From Pedobacter sp. Leaf250 (GTDB lineage: Bacteria > Bacteroidota > Bacteroidia > Sphingobacteriales > Sphingobacteriaceae), in contig NZ_CAKLBU010000001.1 in assembly GCF_920984735.1 (NCBI RefSeq), positions 62,001 through 126,000 on the forward strand: DNA of 64,000 nucleotides. Reading direction: 5' to 3'. Below the pieces are notes generated by a model, which saw only the letters and a list, made by a program, of their open reading frames with translations, ran no database searches and was not told the origin of the DNA. Every line of letters starts with the position of its first letter. Within the stretch, counting starts at the first letter, position 1. Shown in pieces: positions 29,143 through 37,214 of this stretch. The translations under genes and the position numbers were made by a program.

Positions 29143-29838
29143 ATGGCTTTTTACAAACATTATTCATTCGATCTTTGGTTAACGTTGATTAAATCAAATC
29201 CAACGTTTAAACTCGAAAGAACCAAATACTTTCATGCAAAATTTAATGGTAAGCAAAAAAGTATCGATGAAATTGGGGTTATTTTTCGTCAGGTAGATTT
29301 AATGGTAAATGCCATAAACGAAAAAACCGGTAAAAATGTTGATGCTGATGAAATGTACCTCATGGTAATTAGCATGATCAATGATTTCAGCTTTGAATTT
29401 CAGGAGCTGGATTTAGATAAACTTTACAGCGATATGGAGGAATTGCTTTTTGAGCATATGCCTTTAGTTTATTGTGAAAATTGTCTTCCTGTACTATCCC
29501 AAATAAAAGAAGGCAATCTAAGTTCTACCAATATATTAAGCAATACTGGTTTCATCAAAGGAAAAACATTAAGAAAAGTACTTAATCACTTACAAATTGA
29601 TCAATTTATCGATTTTCAATTGTATTCTGATGAAGTAAGAATGTCGAAACCAAACCCTAAATTTTTTGAGTTGATGTTAAACACGATCGATCAGAAAAAG
29701 CATCCCGAATTAACTTTAAATAACATTATTCATGTTGGGGATAATCCACATGCTGATATTCGTGGCGCCAATGCATTGGGTATAAAAAGTATGTTGATTA
29801 ACTCCAACCAACAATCTATCTTAACACTACTTTCATGA
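29143..29838 (+). CDS. HAD-superfamily hydrolase of the ter operon
   Basis: 231 residues. HAD motif I is FDLWLTLI (nucleophile Asp near residue 10; the second Asp is replaced by Trp, as in dehalogenase-like members), motif III region SKPNPKFFELML and motif IV VGDNPHADIRGANALG. HAD proteins are common in predicted ter-linked nucleotide-modifying modules. It overlaps the next gene by 4 bp (ATGA), so the two are translationally coupled. Confidence 0.82.
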   Translation: MAFYKHYSFDLWLTLIKSNPTFKLERTKYFHAKFNGKQKSIDEIGVIFRQVDLMVNAINEKTGKNVDADEMYLMVISMINDFSFEFQELDLDKLYSDMEELLFEHMPLVYCENCLPVLSQIKEGNLSSTNILSNTGFIKGKTLRKVLNHLQIDQFIDFQLYSDEVRMSKPNPKFFELMLNTIDQKKHPELTLNNIIHVGDNPHADIRGANALGIKSMLINSNQQSILTLLS

Positions 29839-30671
29839 TACCTTATACCTATTCACTTCATAAAATAGAAAGCACAGCCAATTTTGGTTTCAATCCTGAT
29901 CATTACAGCCGATTTAAATTTGGCGATAATCTCATTGCGAAATCATTTGGAAAGGATTTAGCAGATGGTTTCATTAAATATTATCTGGCTGATAACTTGA
30001 TCACAGATCAAATTGTAGTCATTTCAAGTCCTTATAGTTTTATTCCTACCGCAACTTTTGCAATGAAAAACTATTTTGTTTCTCAATTAAATCGTTGGTT
30101 AGTAGAAAATGGTGGCTTGCAGGTACAAGAAACCAAAGTACACAGAACAGTTACTTACAAAGAGGATTATGGCGAACTAAGTGCCGAAGAGCGTTTGAGT
30201 CTTATTGGTAACGATTCATTTCATATTGATAAGGAATTTTTAATGGGAAAAACCTTATTATTTCTCGATGATATAAAGATAACAGGTAGCCATGAACGAA
30301 TGATTCTGAAAATGGCGAAAGAATATGGTTTGTCAAATGAAATGCACATGTTGTATTTTGCCGAGCTGGTAAATAAAAACATTCATCCAAACGTAGAGAA
30401 TTTCTTAAATTACCACCAGATCAAATCAATTTTCGATTTAGAGGAAATTATTGATGGCGGTGATTTTTGTTTCAATACCAGGATCGTGAAATACATCCTC
30501 AATACTGCTACAGAAAGTTTTACTATCTTCCTCGAAAGTAGAACGAGTGAATTTATAAATGAACTTTATGATTTAGCATTGGGAAACGGCTATCACAGCA
30601 TAGAAGCTTATGCTGAAAATTTACTTCAAATAAAAGATTATATAAAAAATAACAACTATAAATTAATTTAA
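29835..30671 (+). CDS. Phosphoribosyltransferase-like protein of the ter operon
   Basis: 278 residues. The PRPP-binding signature LLFLDDIKITGSHERMI (about 140-156) and the strand VVISSPYSFIPTATF are visible. Such PRTases occur with TerD and HAD genes in predicted ter stress-response modules that may make a modified nucleotide. It is the second gene of the operon, 3 nt before terD. Confidence 0.78.
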   Translation: MIPYTYSLHKIESTANFGFNPDHYSRFKFGDNLIAKSFGKDLADGFIKYYLADNLITDQIVVISSPYSFIPTATFAMKNYFVSQLNRWLVENGGLQVQETKVHRTVTYKEDYGELSAEERLSLIGNDSFHIDKEFLMGKTLLFLDDIKITGSHERMILKMAKEYGLSNEMHMLYFAELVNKNIHPNVENFLNYHQIKSIFDLEEIIDGGDFCFNTRIVKYILNTATESFTIFLESRTSEFINELYDLALGNGYHSIEAYAENLLQIKDYIKNNNYKLI

Positions 30672-30674
30672 GAT

Positions 30675-31229
30675 ATGGCTATTAACTTGCAAAAAGGGCA
30701 GAGAGAAAATATTGATGCTCCTAAATTTACAATAGGTTTAGGCTGGGATACAAACAGCTCTTCTACTGGTGCTGCATTTGATTTAGATGCTTCAATTTTT
30801 ATTTTAAATGATCAGAAAAAACTGGTTTCTGATGAGAATTTTGTTTTTTACAACAATCTGGTGTCTCCTGATGGAGCGGTGGAACATACAGGCGATAATT
30901 TAACAGGAGATGGCTACGGTGATGACGAGCAAATTAAAGTTGATTTAACCAAAATTGATCCTAGAGTAAGCGAAATTTGCGTGGTGGTTACCATTCATGA
31001 AGCTGAAGCCAGAAGACAAAACTTTGGTCAGGTTAGAAACTCATTTGTAAGAATATTCGATGCAACAACTAATGAGGTGATTTTAAAATATGAATTAGAA
31101 GAAGATTTCTCAATAGAAACTGCAGTTGAATTTGGTAGGATTTACAAACGTGAAGGCAAGTGGAAATTTGAAGCAGTGGGAATGGGCATGAAAGGTGGTT
31201 TACAAGATTATTTAAACAAATATCAATAA
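30675..31229 (+). CDS. TerD-family tellurite/stress protein
   Basis: 184 residues, a single TerD domain. Calcium-binding acidic residues are in GLGWDTN, FDLDASIFIL and GDNLTGDGYGDDEQIKVDL. TerD proteins give resistance to tellurite, phages or colicins and act at the membrane in a calcium-dependent way. It is the first of two tandem TerD genes. Confidence 0.93.
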   Translation: MAINLQKGQRENIDAPKFTIGLGWDTNSSSTGAAFDLDASIFILNDQKKLVSDENFVFYNNLVSPDGAVEHTGDNLTGDGYGDDEQIKVDLTKIDPRVSEICVVVTIHEAEARRQNFGQVRNSFVRIFDATTNEVILKYELEEDFSIETAVEFGRIYKREGKWKFEAVGMGMKGGLQDYLNKYQ

Positions 31230-31233
31230 AATT

Positions 31234-31848
31234 ATGGCAATCAATCTTCAAAAAGGACAGCGAATCAATTTAGAAAAAACTAACGGAAGCAAGCTGCAGA
31301 ATGTTTGTGTAGGTATTAATTGGGGCGCTATTGAAAAGAAAGGAATGTTCGGTTTTGGTTCATCCAAAGAAGCTGTAGATTTAGATGCCAGTTGTGCTTT
31401 GTATAACGAAAATAAACAACTTTTAGAGGTGGTTTACTTCGGTAACTTAAAATCGAAAAACGGATCTGTAAAGCATAGTGGCGATGATTTAACCGGCGAT
31501 ATGGGTGGCGATGATGGTTTGGATAATGAAGTAATTACTTTGGATCTTGCTCAATTGGATGCCGGCGTTAGTTACGTTGCTTTTGTGTTGAATAGTTTTA
31601 GAGGGCATGATTTTGGAACCATTCCATTTGCCTCTATCCGTATTTATGAAGGCACAAGCAAACGTGTGAATGAAGTTTTTGCAAAATACGATATTGCTAA
31701 TGATGCGGCATTTAAAGGTTCTGTATCAATGGTAATGGGCGTTTTCTATAAGAAAAATGGCGAATGGAAATTCAACGCCATTGGAGAGCCAACAAGAGAT
31801 AGAAAATTAGAAGAAACTGTAAAAACGGTAACCCAAAACTATTTATAG
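31234..31848 (+). CDS. TerD-family protein (second)
   Basis: 204 residues, a TerD domain with the VDLDASCALY, GDDLTGDMGGDDGLDNEVI and FASIRIYEGTS motifs, plus a longer C-terminus. It starts with the same MAINLQKGQR as the first TerD and follows after 4 nt, so it is a tandem duplicate. Confidence 0.92.
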   Translation: MAINLQKGQRINLEKTNGSKLQNVCVGINWGAIEKKGMFGFGSSKEAVDLDASCALYNENKQLLEVVYFGNLKSKNGSVKHSGDDLTGDMGGDDGLDNEVITLDLAQLDAGVSYVAFVLNSFRGHDFGTIPFASIRIYEGTSKRVNEVFAKYDIANDAAFKGSVSMVMGVFYKKNGEWKFNAIGEPTRDRKLEETVKTVTQNYL

Positions 31849-31869
31849 TTTACCGATAAAAATTAAACT

Positions 31870-32970
31870 ATGGAAACCAACCCTAATGCTCCGCTGCCAA
31901 ATTTAACGCCAGTAAAACTGGATAAAGATGGCAATGTAAACCTCGAAGTAATTACCACCGAAGAAACTGCAAAATACAAAGAGATTGCGAAATCCTTAGA
32001 ACCATCGGATGTAAACTCCATTTTAAATTATGGAAGTGAAGCACAAAATTCGATGGAAAAATACAGTAACGATTTCCTGGCATCTGTTAGAACTTACAAT
32101 AGTGGCGAAGTTGGCGGACTAATCAACGAACTGCTTACCGAACTGAACTATATTGATGTTTCTGAATTGGAACAAAGTGGTTTTAAAAGTTTCATCTCAC
32201 GCATTCCATTTTTAAAAAACCTGGTTGTAGATGTTAAAAAACTGTTCCAGAAATACGATGTGGTGGTAAATAATATCGATAAGATAACCAACAAAATCAA
32301 AGCCGGGCGACTAAACTCCATTAAAGATAACACTGCATTACAAACCATGTTCGATAGCAATGTTAGCTACATCAAACAAATGGAAGATTTGATTATTTCT
32401 GGTCAGCTAAAATACAACGAACTGCAACTTAAACTTGCAGAAATGGAAGGAAGACCTGCAGATTATCAAGATTATGAAATTTCCGATTTAAGAGATTTTA
32501 CGAGCCGATTGGATAAGCGTTTGGCTGATATGAAGATTGTTCGTTTCATTATGTTGCAATCTTTGGCCCAAATTAGAGTGGTGCAAAACAACAATACCTC
32601 TATTGCCGAAAAAGCACAATCAATTGTTTCTACAACCATCCCGGTCTGGAAAAATCAATTAACCATTGCTGTTGCATTACAAAGGCAAAAAGCCAATGTA
32701 GAAATGCAGAAAAAAGTATCTGATACAACCAATACCATTTTGCAGAAAAATGCCGAAATGTTAAAGCAAAATAGTATCGATGTTGCTAAAGAAAACGAAA
32801 AAACTGTTGTTTCTTTGGAGACTTTAAAGATGACAACCTCTTCATTAATTGAAACATTAAACGAAGTAAAACAAATTCATGAAGCTGGCGCACAAAGTAG
32901 AAAAGTGCTCGATGGCGAATTGAAAACCTTAGAAGCAGAGTTGAAAAAGAACGTTACGCGGGTGAGCTAA
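31870..32970 (+). CDS. TelA/KlaA-like toxic-anion resistance protein
   Basis: 366 residues, almost all helical and coiled coil. It matches the TelA pattern: a middle region of fixed spacing (KKLFQKYDVVVNNIDKITNKI), RLADMKIVRFIMLQSLAQIRVVQNNNTSIAEKAQSIVSTTIPVWKNQ and TTNTILQKNAEMLKQNS. TelA proteins accompany ter and kil genes in tellurite and stress resistance. Fifth gene of the ter operon. Confidence 0.9.
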   Translation: METNPNAPLPNLTPVKLDKDGNVNLEVITTEETAKYKEIAKSLEPSDVNSILNYGSEAQNSMEKYSNDFLASVRTYNSGEVGGLINELLTELNYIDVSELEQSGFKSFISRIPFLKNLVVDVKKLFQKYDVVVNNIDKITNKIKAGRLNSIKDNTALQTMFDSNVSYIKQMEDLIISGQLKYNELQLKLAEMEGRPADYQDYEISDLRDFTSRLDKRLADMKIVRFIMLQSLAQIRVVQNNNTSIAEKAQSIVSTTIPVWKNQLTIAVALQRQKANVEMQKKVSDTTNTILQKNAEMLKQNSIDVAKENEKTVVSLETLKMTTSSLIETLNEVKQIHEAGAQSRKVLDGELKTLEAELKKNVTRVS

Positions 32971-32978
32971 ACTAAACT

Positions 32979-33941
32979 ATGGATGAATACCGATTAAATA
33001 TTTTAAAAAAATCAAGCGCAGAGATCAACCGTTTACAGTTGCTCTCTGTGTTTTTTGATGATGAAATTATTTATAAAATATATTTAAGAACACAGGTTAT
33101 TCATCAGCTTTTTACCAATAATGAAGATCTGGAAATAGAAAAACTCGATCTGTTTCACCTACAATTTACCGATAGTGTTATTGCCTTACTCCGTAAAATT
33201 AAAAAGAGTAATGAGAAGAATGTTGCTTTAATCTACGATGAAATCGATTTGAATGAAGCATTGATTGATAAAATGTCTGGATCATTTGATGATAAAAACA
33301 AGTTCAATCAAGAAAAACAAAAGCAATCGCTAAAAATTAATCAATCGCTTAGAAGACTTTATAATAATCTTTCTGATTTAAGTACTGATTTTCCCTTCTC
33401 AAAAAATATTAGCGTTTTCAGTGCCAAATACGCAAATGATTATTACTTTGATTTAACAGCCGAGCAGTTATCGCAATTAATCGATTATCAAGGCAAGAAT
33501 GTTTATTCGAATGCTTATGCCATTATCGAAAAGAAATTAATGGGCAGGCTGTGCAAATTTGATTTTAGAACTGAATTTTATTTAGGCTTAAAATCAGGCG
33601 AGCTGATTATAGAAGTTTATAAGTTTTTAGATAGCAAGACCTATTATTTATTCTTCCCTAGCCGAAATCTCTTTCTGCTCTGCGATTTATCGGTTTTTAA
33701 TGATCTTGATACTTCCAACAATCTGTCGGAAAGGGAAAGGATTGTTCAGGAACTGGAATATAAAAATGATAAACTGAAAAGCAATGCTGGAGTATTGAAA
33801 ACATCCATGTCAAAAGATGTACAAGATTTATTAGAAAGCAGCTACCAGAAAATATCTGATATCAGCTTTCTAAATCATCTGAATTATTTCGATGTTCAAT
33901 CGAATATTTTAAAAGAAATGCTTCGTACAGATCTTTTTTAA
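32979..33941 (+). CDS. Unknown protein ending the ter operon
   Basis: 320 residues, no recognised domain. N-terminal half: helical, charged (LNILKKSSAEINRLQLLSVFFDDEI...). Middle: a mixed strand part (KSGELIIEVYKFLDSKTYYLFFPSRNLFLLCDLS). C-terminus: a coiled-coil-like stretch. It starts 8 nt after telA and ends the operon before the convergent hydrolase gene, so it is very likely a ter-system component. Confidence 0.7.
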   Translation: MDEYRLNILKKSSAEINRLQLLSVFFDDEIIYKIYLRTQVIHQLFTNNEDLEIEKLDLFHLQFTDSVIALLRKIKKSNEKNVALIYDEIDLNEALIDKMSGSFDDKNKFNQEKQKQSLKINQSLRRLYNNLSDLSTDFPFSKNISVFSAKYANDYYFDLTAEQLSQLIDYQGKNVYSNAYAIIEKKLMGRLCKFDFRTEFYLGLKSGELIIEVYKFLDSKTYYLFFPSRNLFLLCDLSVFNDLDTSNNLSERERIVQELEYKNDKLKSNAGVLKTSMSKDVQDLLESSYQKISDISFLNHLNYFDVQSNILKEMLRTDLF

Positions 33942-33945
33942 CCTT

Positions 33946-34809
33946 CTATCTAGTTAAAATTGAAAGTTTACGCTTAAATAAATCAATGGTTCTTTCCCAG
34001 GCCAATTTTGCTGCGGCTTCATTGTATCTGGTTGGAGAAGTATTGTTGTTAAAGGCGTGGTTCACTCCATCGTAGATATAAATCTTATAATCAATCTTAT
34101 TTTCCTTTAACGCTTGCTCATATGCAGGAATTCCTGCGTTTATGCGCTCATCTAAACCACCATAATGCAGCATCAAGCTGGATTTAATTTTTGGTACATC
34201 AGCGGCATTGGCTTGCGCACCGTAATAAGCAACTGCTGCTTGCAATTTAGGGTCGTTTACCGCCAGTTTATTGGCCATACCACCGCCCCAACAAAATCCA
34301 ACACAACCCACCTTGCCATTTCCATCTTTTCTGTTGCGCAAATAGTCCAAAGCTTTCAAATAATTTTGCAGATTTTTTTCTGGATCAAGTTTTCCAATTA
34401 ATTCACGGCCTTTATCCTCATCAGTTGGTGTTCCGCCTAATGGCGAAAGGGCATCAACACCTAATGCCAAAAAACCTTCAGCAGCAATGCGTTTAGTTAC
34501 GTCGATAATGTGTGGGTTTAAACCACGATTTTCATGAATAACCAATACACAGCCCAACTTCTTTTTACCTTTAGGTTTGGCTAAAACCGCTTTCATTTCG
34601 CCATCTGCCCCAGCGTAGGTAATATTTTCTACTTCAATTTCATCGCTAATAAAATCGGCTGCAGCAGCATAATTATTTTCTAACATTGGTAAAATTGTCA
34701 TGGCTAAAGCTGTACTGCCAGCTAGAATGGCTAGCTTTTTCATGAAATCTTTTCTGCTTACCTGGCTGTGGGTATATTCATCGTAAAGGGTAATAATTTT
34801 CTGATCCAT
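33946..34809 (-). CDS. Dienelactone hydrolase-family protein, exported
   Basis: 287 residues. An N-terminal signal of Tat-like layout (SRKDFMKKLAILAGSTALAM, with RK in place of RR) is followed by an alpha/beta hydrolase. Dienelactone hydrolase residues are seen: VIHENRGL (Glu), VGFCWGGGMA (nucleophile Cys), LDERIN (Asp) and VNHAFNN (His). The substrate is unknown. It ends 4 nt after the convergent ter operon. Confidence 0.87.
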   Translation of the reverse strand: MDQKIITLYDEYTHSQVSRKDFMKKLAILAGSTALAMTILPMLENNYAAAADFISDEIEVENITYAGADGEMKAVLAKPKGKKKLGCVLVIHENRGLNPHIIDVTKRIAAEGFLALGVDALSPLGGTPTDEDKGRELIGKLDPEKNLQNYLKALDYLRNRKDGNGKVGCVGFCWGGGMANKLAVNDPKLQAAVAYYGAQANAADVPKIKSSLMLHYGGLDERINAGIPAYEQALKENKIDYKIYIYDGVNHAFNNNTSPTRYNEAAAKLAWERTIDLFKRKLSILTR

Positions 34810-34868
34810 TTGGGTTGATTTTGTGAATACAAGATAGCCAAGCCTTATGATATTTGATAGCTTTATTG

Positions 34869-35912
34869 CTAAAAGTTACAATACATCGCTTCCCACCGTT
34901 TAATCAATTCTACCCTGTGTTTTACATATCTGGGTGTTAAAAAGGTATTCGACCAATCGTCATATTGATCATAAAAAAATTTTAAAAAATAAATATGAAA
35001 AGTAATTCCCAGGTAGGGGATAGCCATTATTTCATCTTTAGTTAATGTTCTTATTTCTTGGTAAGCTTTTAGAAAAATATTAAAATCTGCCTCTGCCTGC
35101 TCTTTGCTTATTCGATTGTTTAACTGATGAAAGAAAAAGTGGTTTAAAAACGACATTAAATCATTAATTAAATATCCTTCGCCCCCGAAATCAAAATCGA
35201 AAAATGTGATCTTTCCATCCTGATCAAAATGGAAATTTTTTGGAAAAAAATCGTAATGACAATAACCATAGGCAAAATTTGATGTCGCAAAGGATGAAAA
35301 TTTGTCCATAACCTTTTTTGCGATTTCACTCAGATACTCATACTCCTCAGGCATGTCGCCGAAATGTGGTTTTAAGGTTTCTAAGGGATGTAGTAATGTG
35401 GTTTCAAAATCGAATATGTGTCTCTTATGCTTAAGCTTTAGGTTTATTGTTATTTCATGTAGCTTGCCGATTCCTTTTCCTAATGCGATTAAATTTTCTG
35501 TATTTAAATCCAGTATTACATTGCCTTCAGCATAAGAAAATAGTATGCCATTTCTTATGCCTTCTATTGCATTAAATTGTTGAATTTGATTTCCAGATCT
35601 ATCTCTTATAGGATAAGAAACAGAATTCCCGTTGGTTTTTAAGATATTTAATAATTCAACTTCAGCTTCAATTTCATTTGATTTGCGATGGGAATCACGA
35701 TAAATTTTAAAGATATAACGATCTGTATCATTCTTTAAAAGGTATGTATCACTTACATTTCGAATCAATAATCTGCATGTAGTATTTTGCTGGAGTTGAT
35801 AAGTATCAATAAGATATTTATTTAAAGCAGTTGAGGATAACGTGGAATACTGAGCTGGGAAAATTGAATTCATTGCTGCCGAATTAAAACCAACCAAATA
35901 TAAATGATTCAA
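34869..35912 (-). CDS. Aminoglycoside phosphotransferase-fold kinase-like protein
   Basis: 347 residues if started at 35912; a start at ATG 35873 (MNSIFPAQYSTLSSTALNKY) is as likely. Kinase-like features: nucleotide lobe with YIFKIYRD (Lys), catalytic loop YGYCHYDFFPKNFHF (His-x-Asp...Asn) and the metal motif FFDFDFGGEG. Such proteins phosphorylate homoserine, choline or sugar-like metabolites rather than antibiotics in many genomes. It is divergent from the next gene, with about 71 nt between starts. Confidence 0.8.
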   Translation of the reverse strand: MNHLYLVGFNSAAMNSIFPAQYSTLSSTALNKYLIDTYQLQQNTTCRLLIRNVSDTYLLKNDTDRYIFKIYRDSHRKSNEIEAEVELLNILKTNGNSVSYPIRDRSGNQIQQFNAIEGIRNGILFSYAEGNVILDLNTENLIALGKGIGKLHEITINLKLKHKRHIFDFETTLLHPLETLKPHFGDMPEEYEYLSEIAKKVMDKFSSFATSNFAYGYCHYDFFPKNFHFDQDGKITFFDFDFGGEGYLINDLMSFLNHFFFHQLNNRISKEQAEADFNIFLKAYQEIRTLTKDEIMAIPYLGITFHIYFLKFFYDQYDDWSNTFLTPRYVKHRVELIKRWEAMYCNF

Positions 35913-35983
35913 TATAGCATCACTGCATAAAATTAGAGTACCTTGTAACTTTTGAACGTGTTGTTCTAATTAACATTGAATTA

Positions 35984-36577
35984 TTGTCGAAAATATTCGA
36001 TTGCCTTATTGATAGTTATATCGAAGATAAGGTTGGTATTGCAGAAAACTTTCTGAGTATTTCTCTTGCTGCTCATTTAAAAGATAATTTAAACCATCTT
36101 TTTCAAAACAATGAACTCTTAAATGCCGGCATTGGCAACAGCAAAATCGCCACACAAAATAAATTGGTGAGGAGTGATGTGATTTATTGGTTGGATAGAA
36201 AGCATAATAATCAATACGAAAATGAGTTTTTCGATTTGATGGATGAATTTGTAATTCACCTCAATAGCACTTGCTATACCGGAATTACAGGTTACGAATT
36301 TCATTATACGCTTTATCAACCTGGAACATTTTACAAAAAACACATCGATCAGTTCCAAAATAACGGAAGCCGACAATATTCATTGATTATGTATTTAAAT
36401 ACAGATTGGAAATTTGAGGATGGTGGTGAACTCTGTATTTATCAAAATGATTTGCCACAAAATATCTCTCCAAATAATGGCAAAGGTGTATTTTTTAGAA
36501 GTGCCGATTTGGCTCACGAAGTTTTAGTAACCAATAAACAGCGAATGAGTATTACCGGATGGTTAAAAATAGGCTAA
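35984..36577 (+). CDS. 2OG-Fe(II) oxygenase, prolyl 4-hydroxylase-like
   Basis: 197 residues. Iron ligands HID (YKKHIDQF) and His in LAHEVLV, and the 2-oxoglutarate arginine in RMSITGWLK are present, in the PKHD/SM-20 arrangement. The fold is complete, but no in-frame ATG exists in the first 50 codons; TTG 35984 is the best start. The substrate is unknown. Confidence 0.85.
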   Translation: MSKIFDCLIDSYIEDKVGIAENFLSISLAAHLKDNLNHLFQNNELLNAGIGNSKIATQNKLVRSDVIYWLDRKHNNQYENEFFDLMDEFVIHLNSTCYTGITGYEFHYTLYQPGTFYKKHIDQFQNNGSRQYSLIMYLNTDWKFEDGGELCIYQNDLPQNISPNNGKGVFFRSADLAHEVLVTNKQRMSITGWLKIG

Positions 36578-36614
36578 TAAAAGCGCCTTCAGTTTTCCAG
36601 AAAGCGCTTATGAT

Positions 36615-37025
36615 TTAATTTTCTTCTGTATATTTTTTGAAATTATTTAAAATCGATTGCCAGCCACCTCGCTGCATTTCAATTGGATTTTGATTCTCTG
36701 GATCGAAGGTTTCAATCACTTTGGTTTTACCATCCGTTTCCTCGAAAGTAATTTTTACTTGTCTGCCATCTTCCAAACCATACTTAATTAGCTTGTGGTC
36801 TTCTACGTTACTGTAAATCCCTTCAAAATCAAAACCGAAGCTACCATCTTTTGCTTCCATTCTGGTTTTAAATTTTCCATTTGTTTTTAGATCGTTTTCA
36901 GCATAGGGTGCATGCCAATCGCTAGCGGCAAAAGTCCATTTTGTAATGTGCTCTGGTGCCGCCCAATATTGCCAAACTTTTTCAACTGGAGCATTTATTA
37001 TTGCTTCTACTGTTATTGTTTCCAT
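36615..37025 (-). CDS. SRPBCC/AHSA1-family protein
   Basis: 136 residues of the START-like fold: ITVEAIINAPVEKVWQYWAAPEHITKWTFAASDWHAPYAENDLKTNGKF and the C-terminal helix GGWQSILNNFKKYTEE. Members bind hydrophobic ligands or modulate Hsp90 ATPase. Function here unknown. Single gene. Confidence 0.85.
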   Translation of the reverse strand: METITVEAIINAPVEKVWQYWAAPEHITKWTFAASDWHAPYAENDLKTNGKFKTRMEAKDGSFGFDFEGIYSNVEDHKLIKYGLEDGRQVKITFEETDGKTKVIETFDPENQNPIEMQRGGWQSILNNFKKYTEEN

Positions 37026-37214
37026 TTCTTAAGGTTTAAATTGTTAATGTAAATTTATAAGAAGTATTCACAATCTGGCAAGGGCGTATGCGACAAATAG
37101 GAGGTGTAATTTCCATTACTCGAATTTTACTTTCGTAACAAATCGAAAACAAAAGCGTAATTAAAGTTTCTATACTTACATTGGAGGCTAGTTAAACGTT
37201 TTACCAAATATGTT

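Noticed and set aside
34240..34260. GTCGTTTA in the dienelactone hydrolase gene
   Set aside because: It is inside chromosomal coding sequence with no -7 box at 19 bp leading to a gene start; a chance match.
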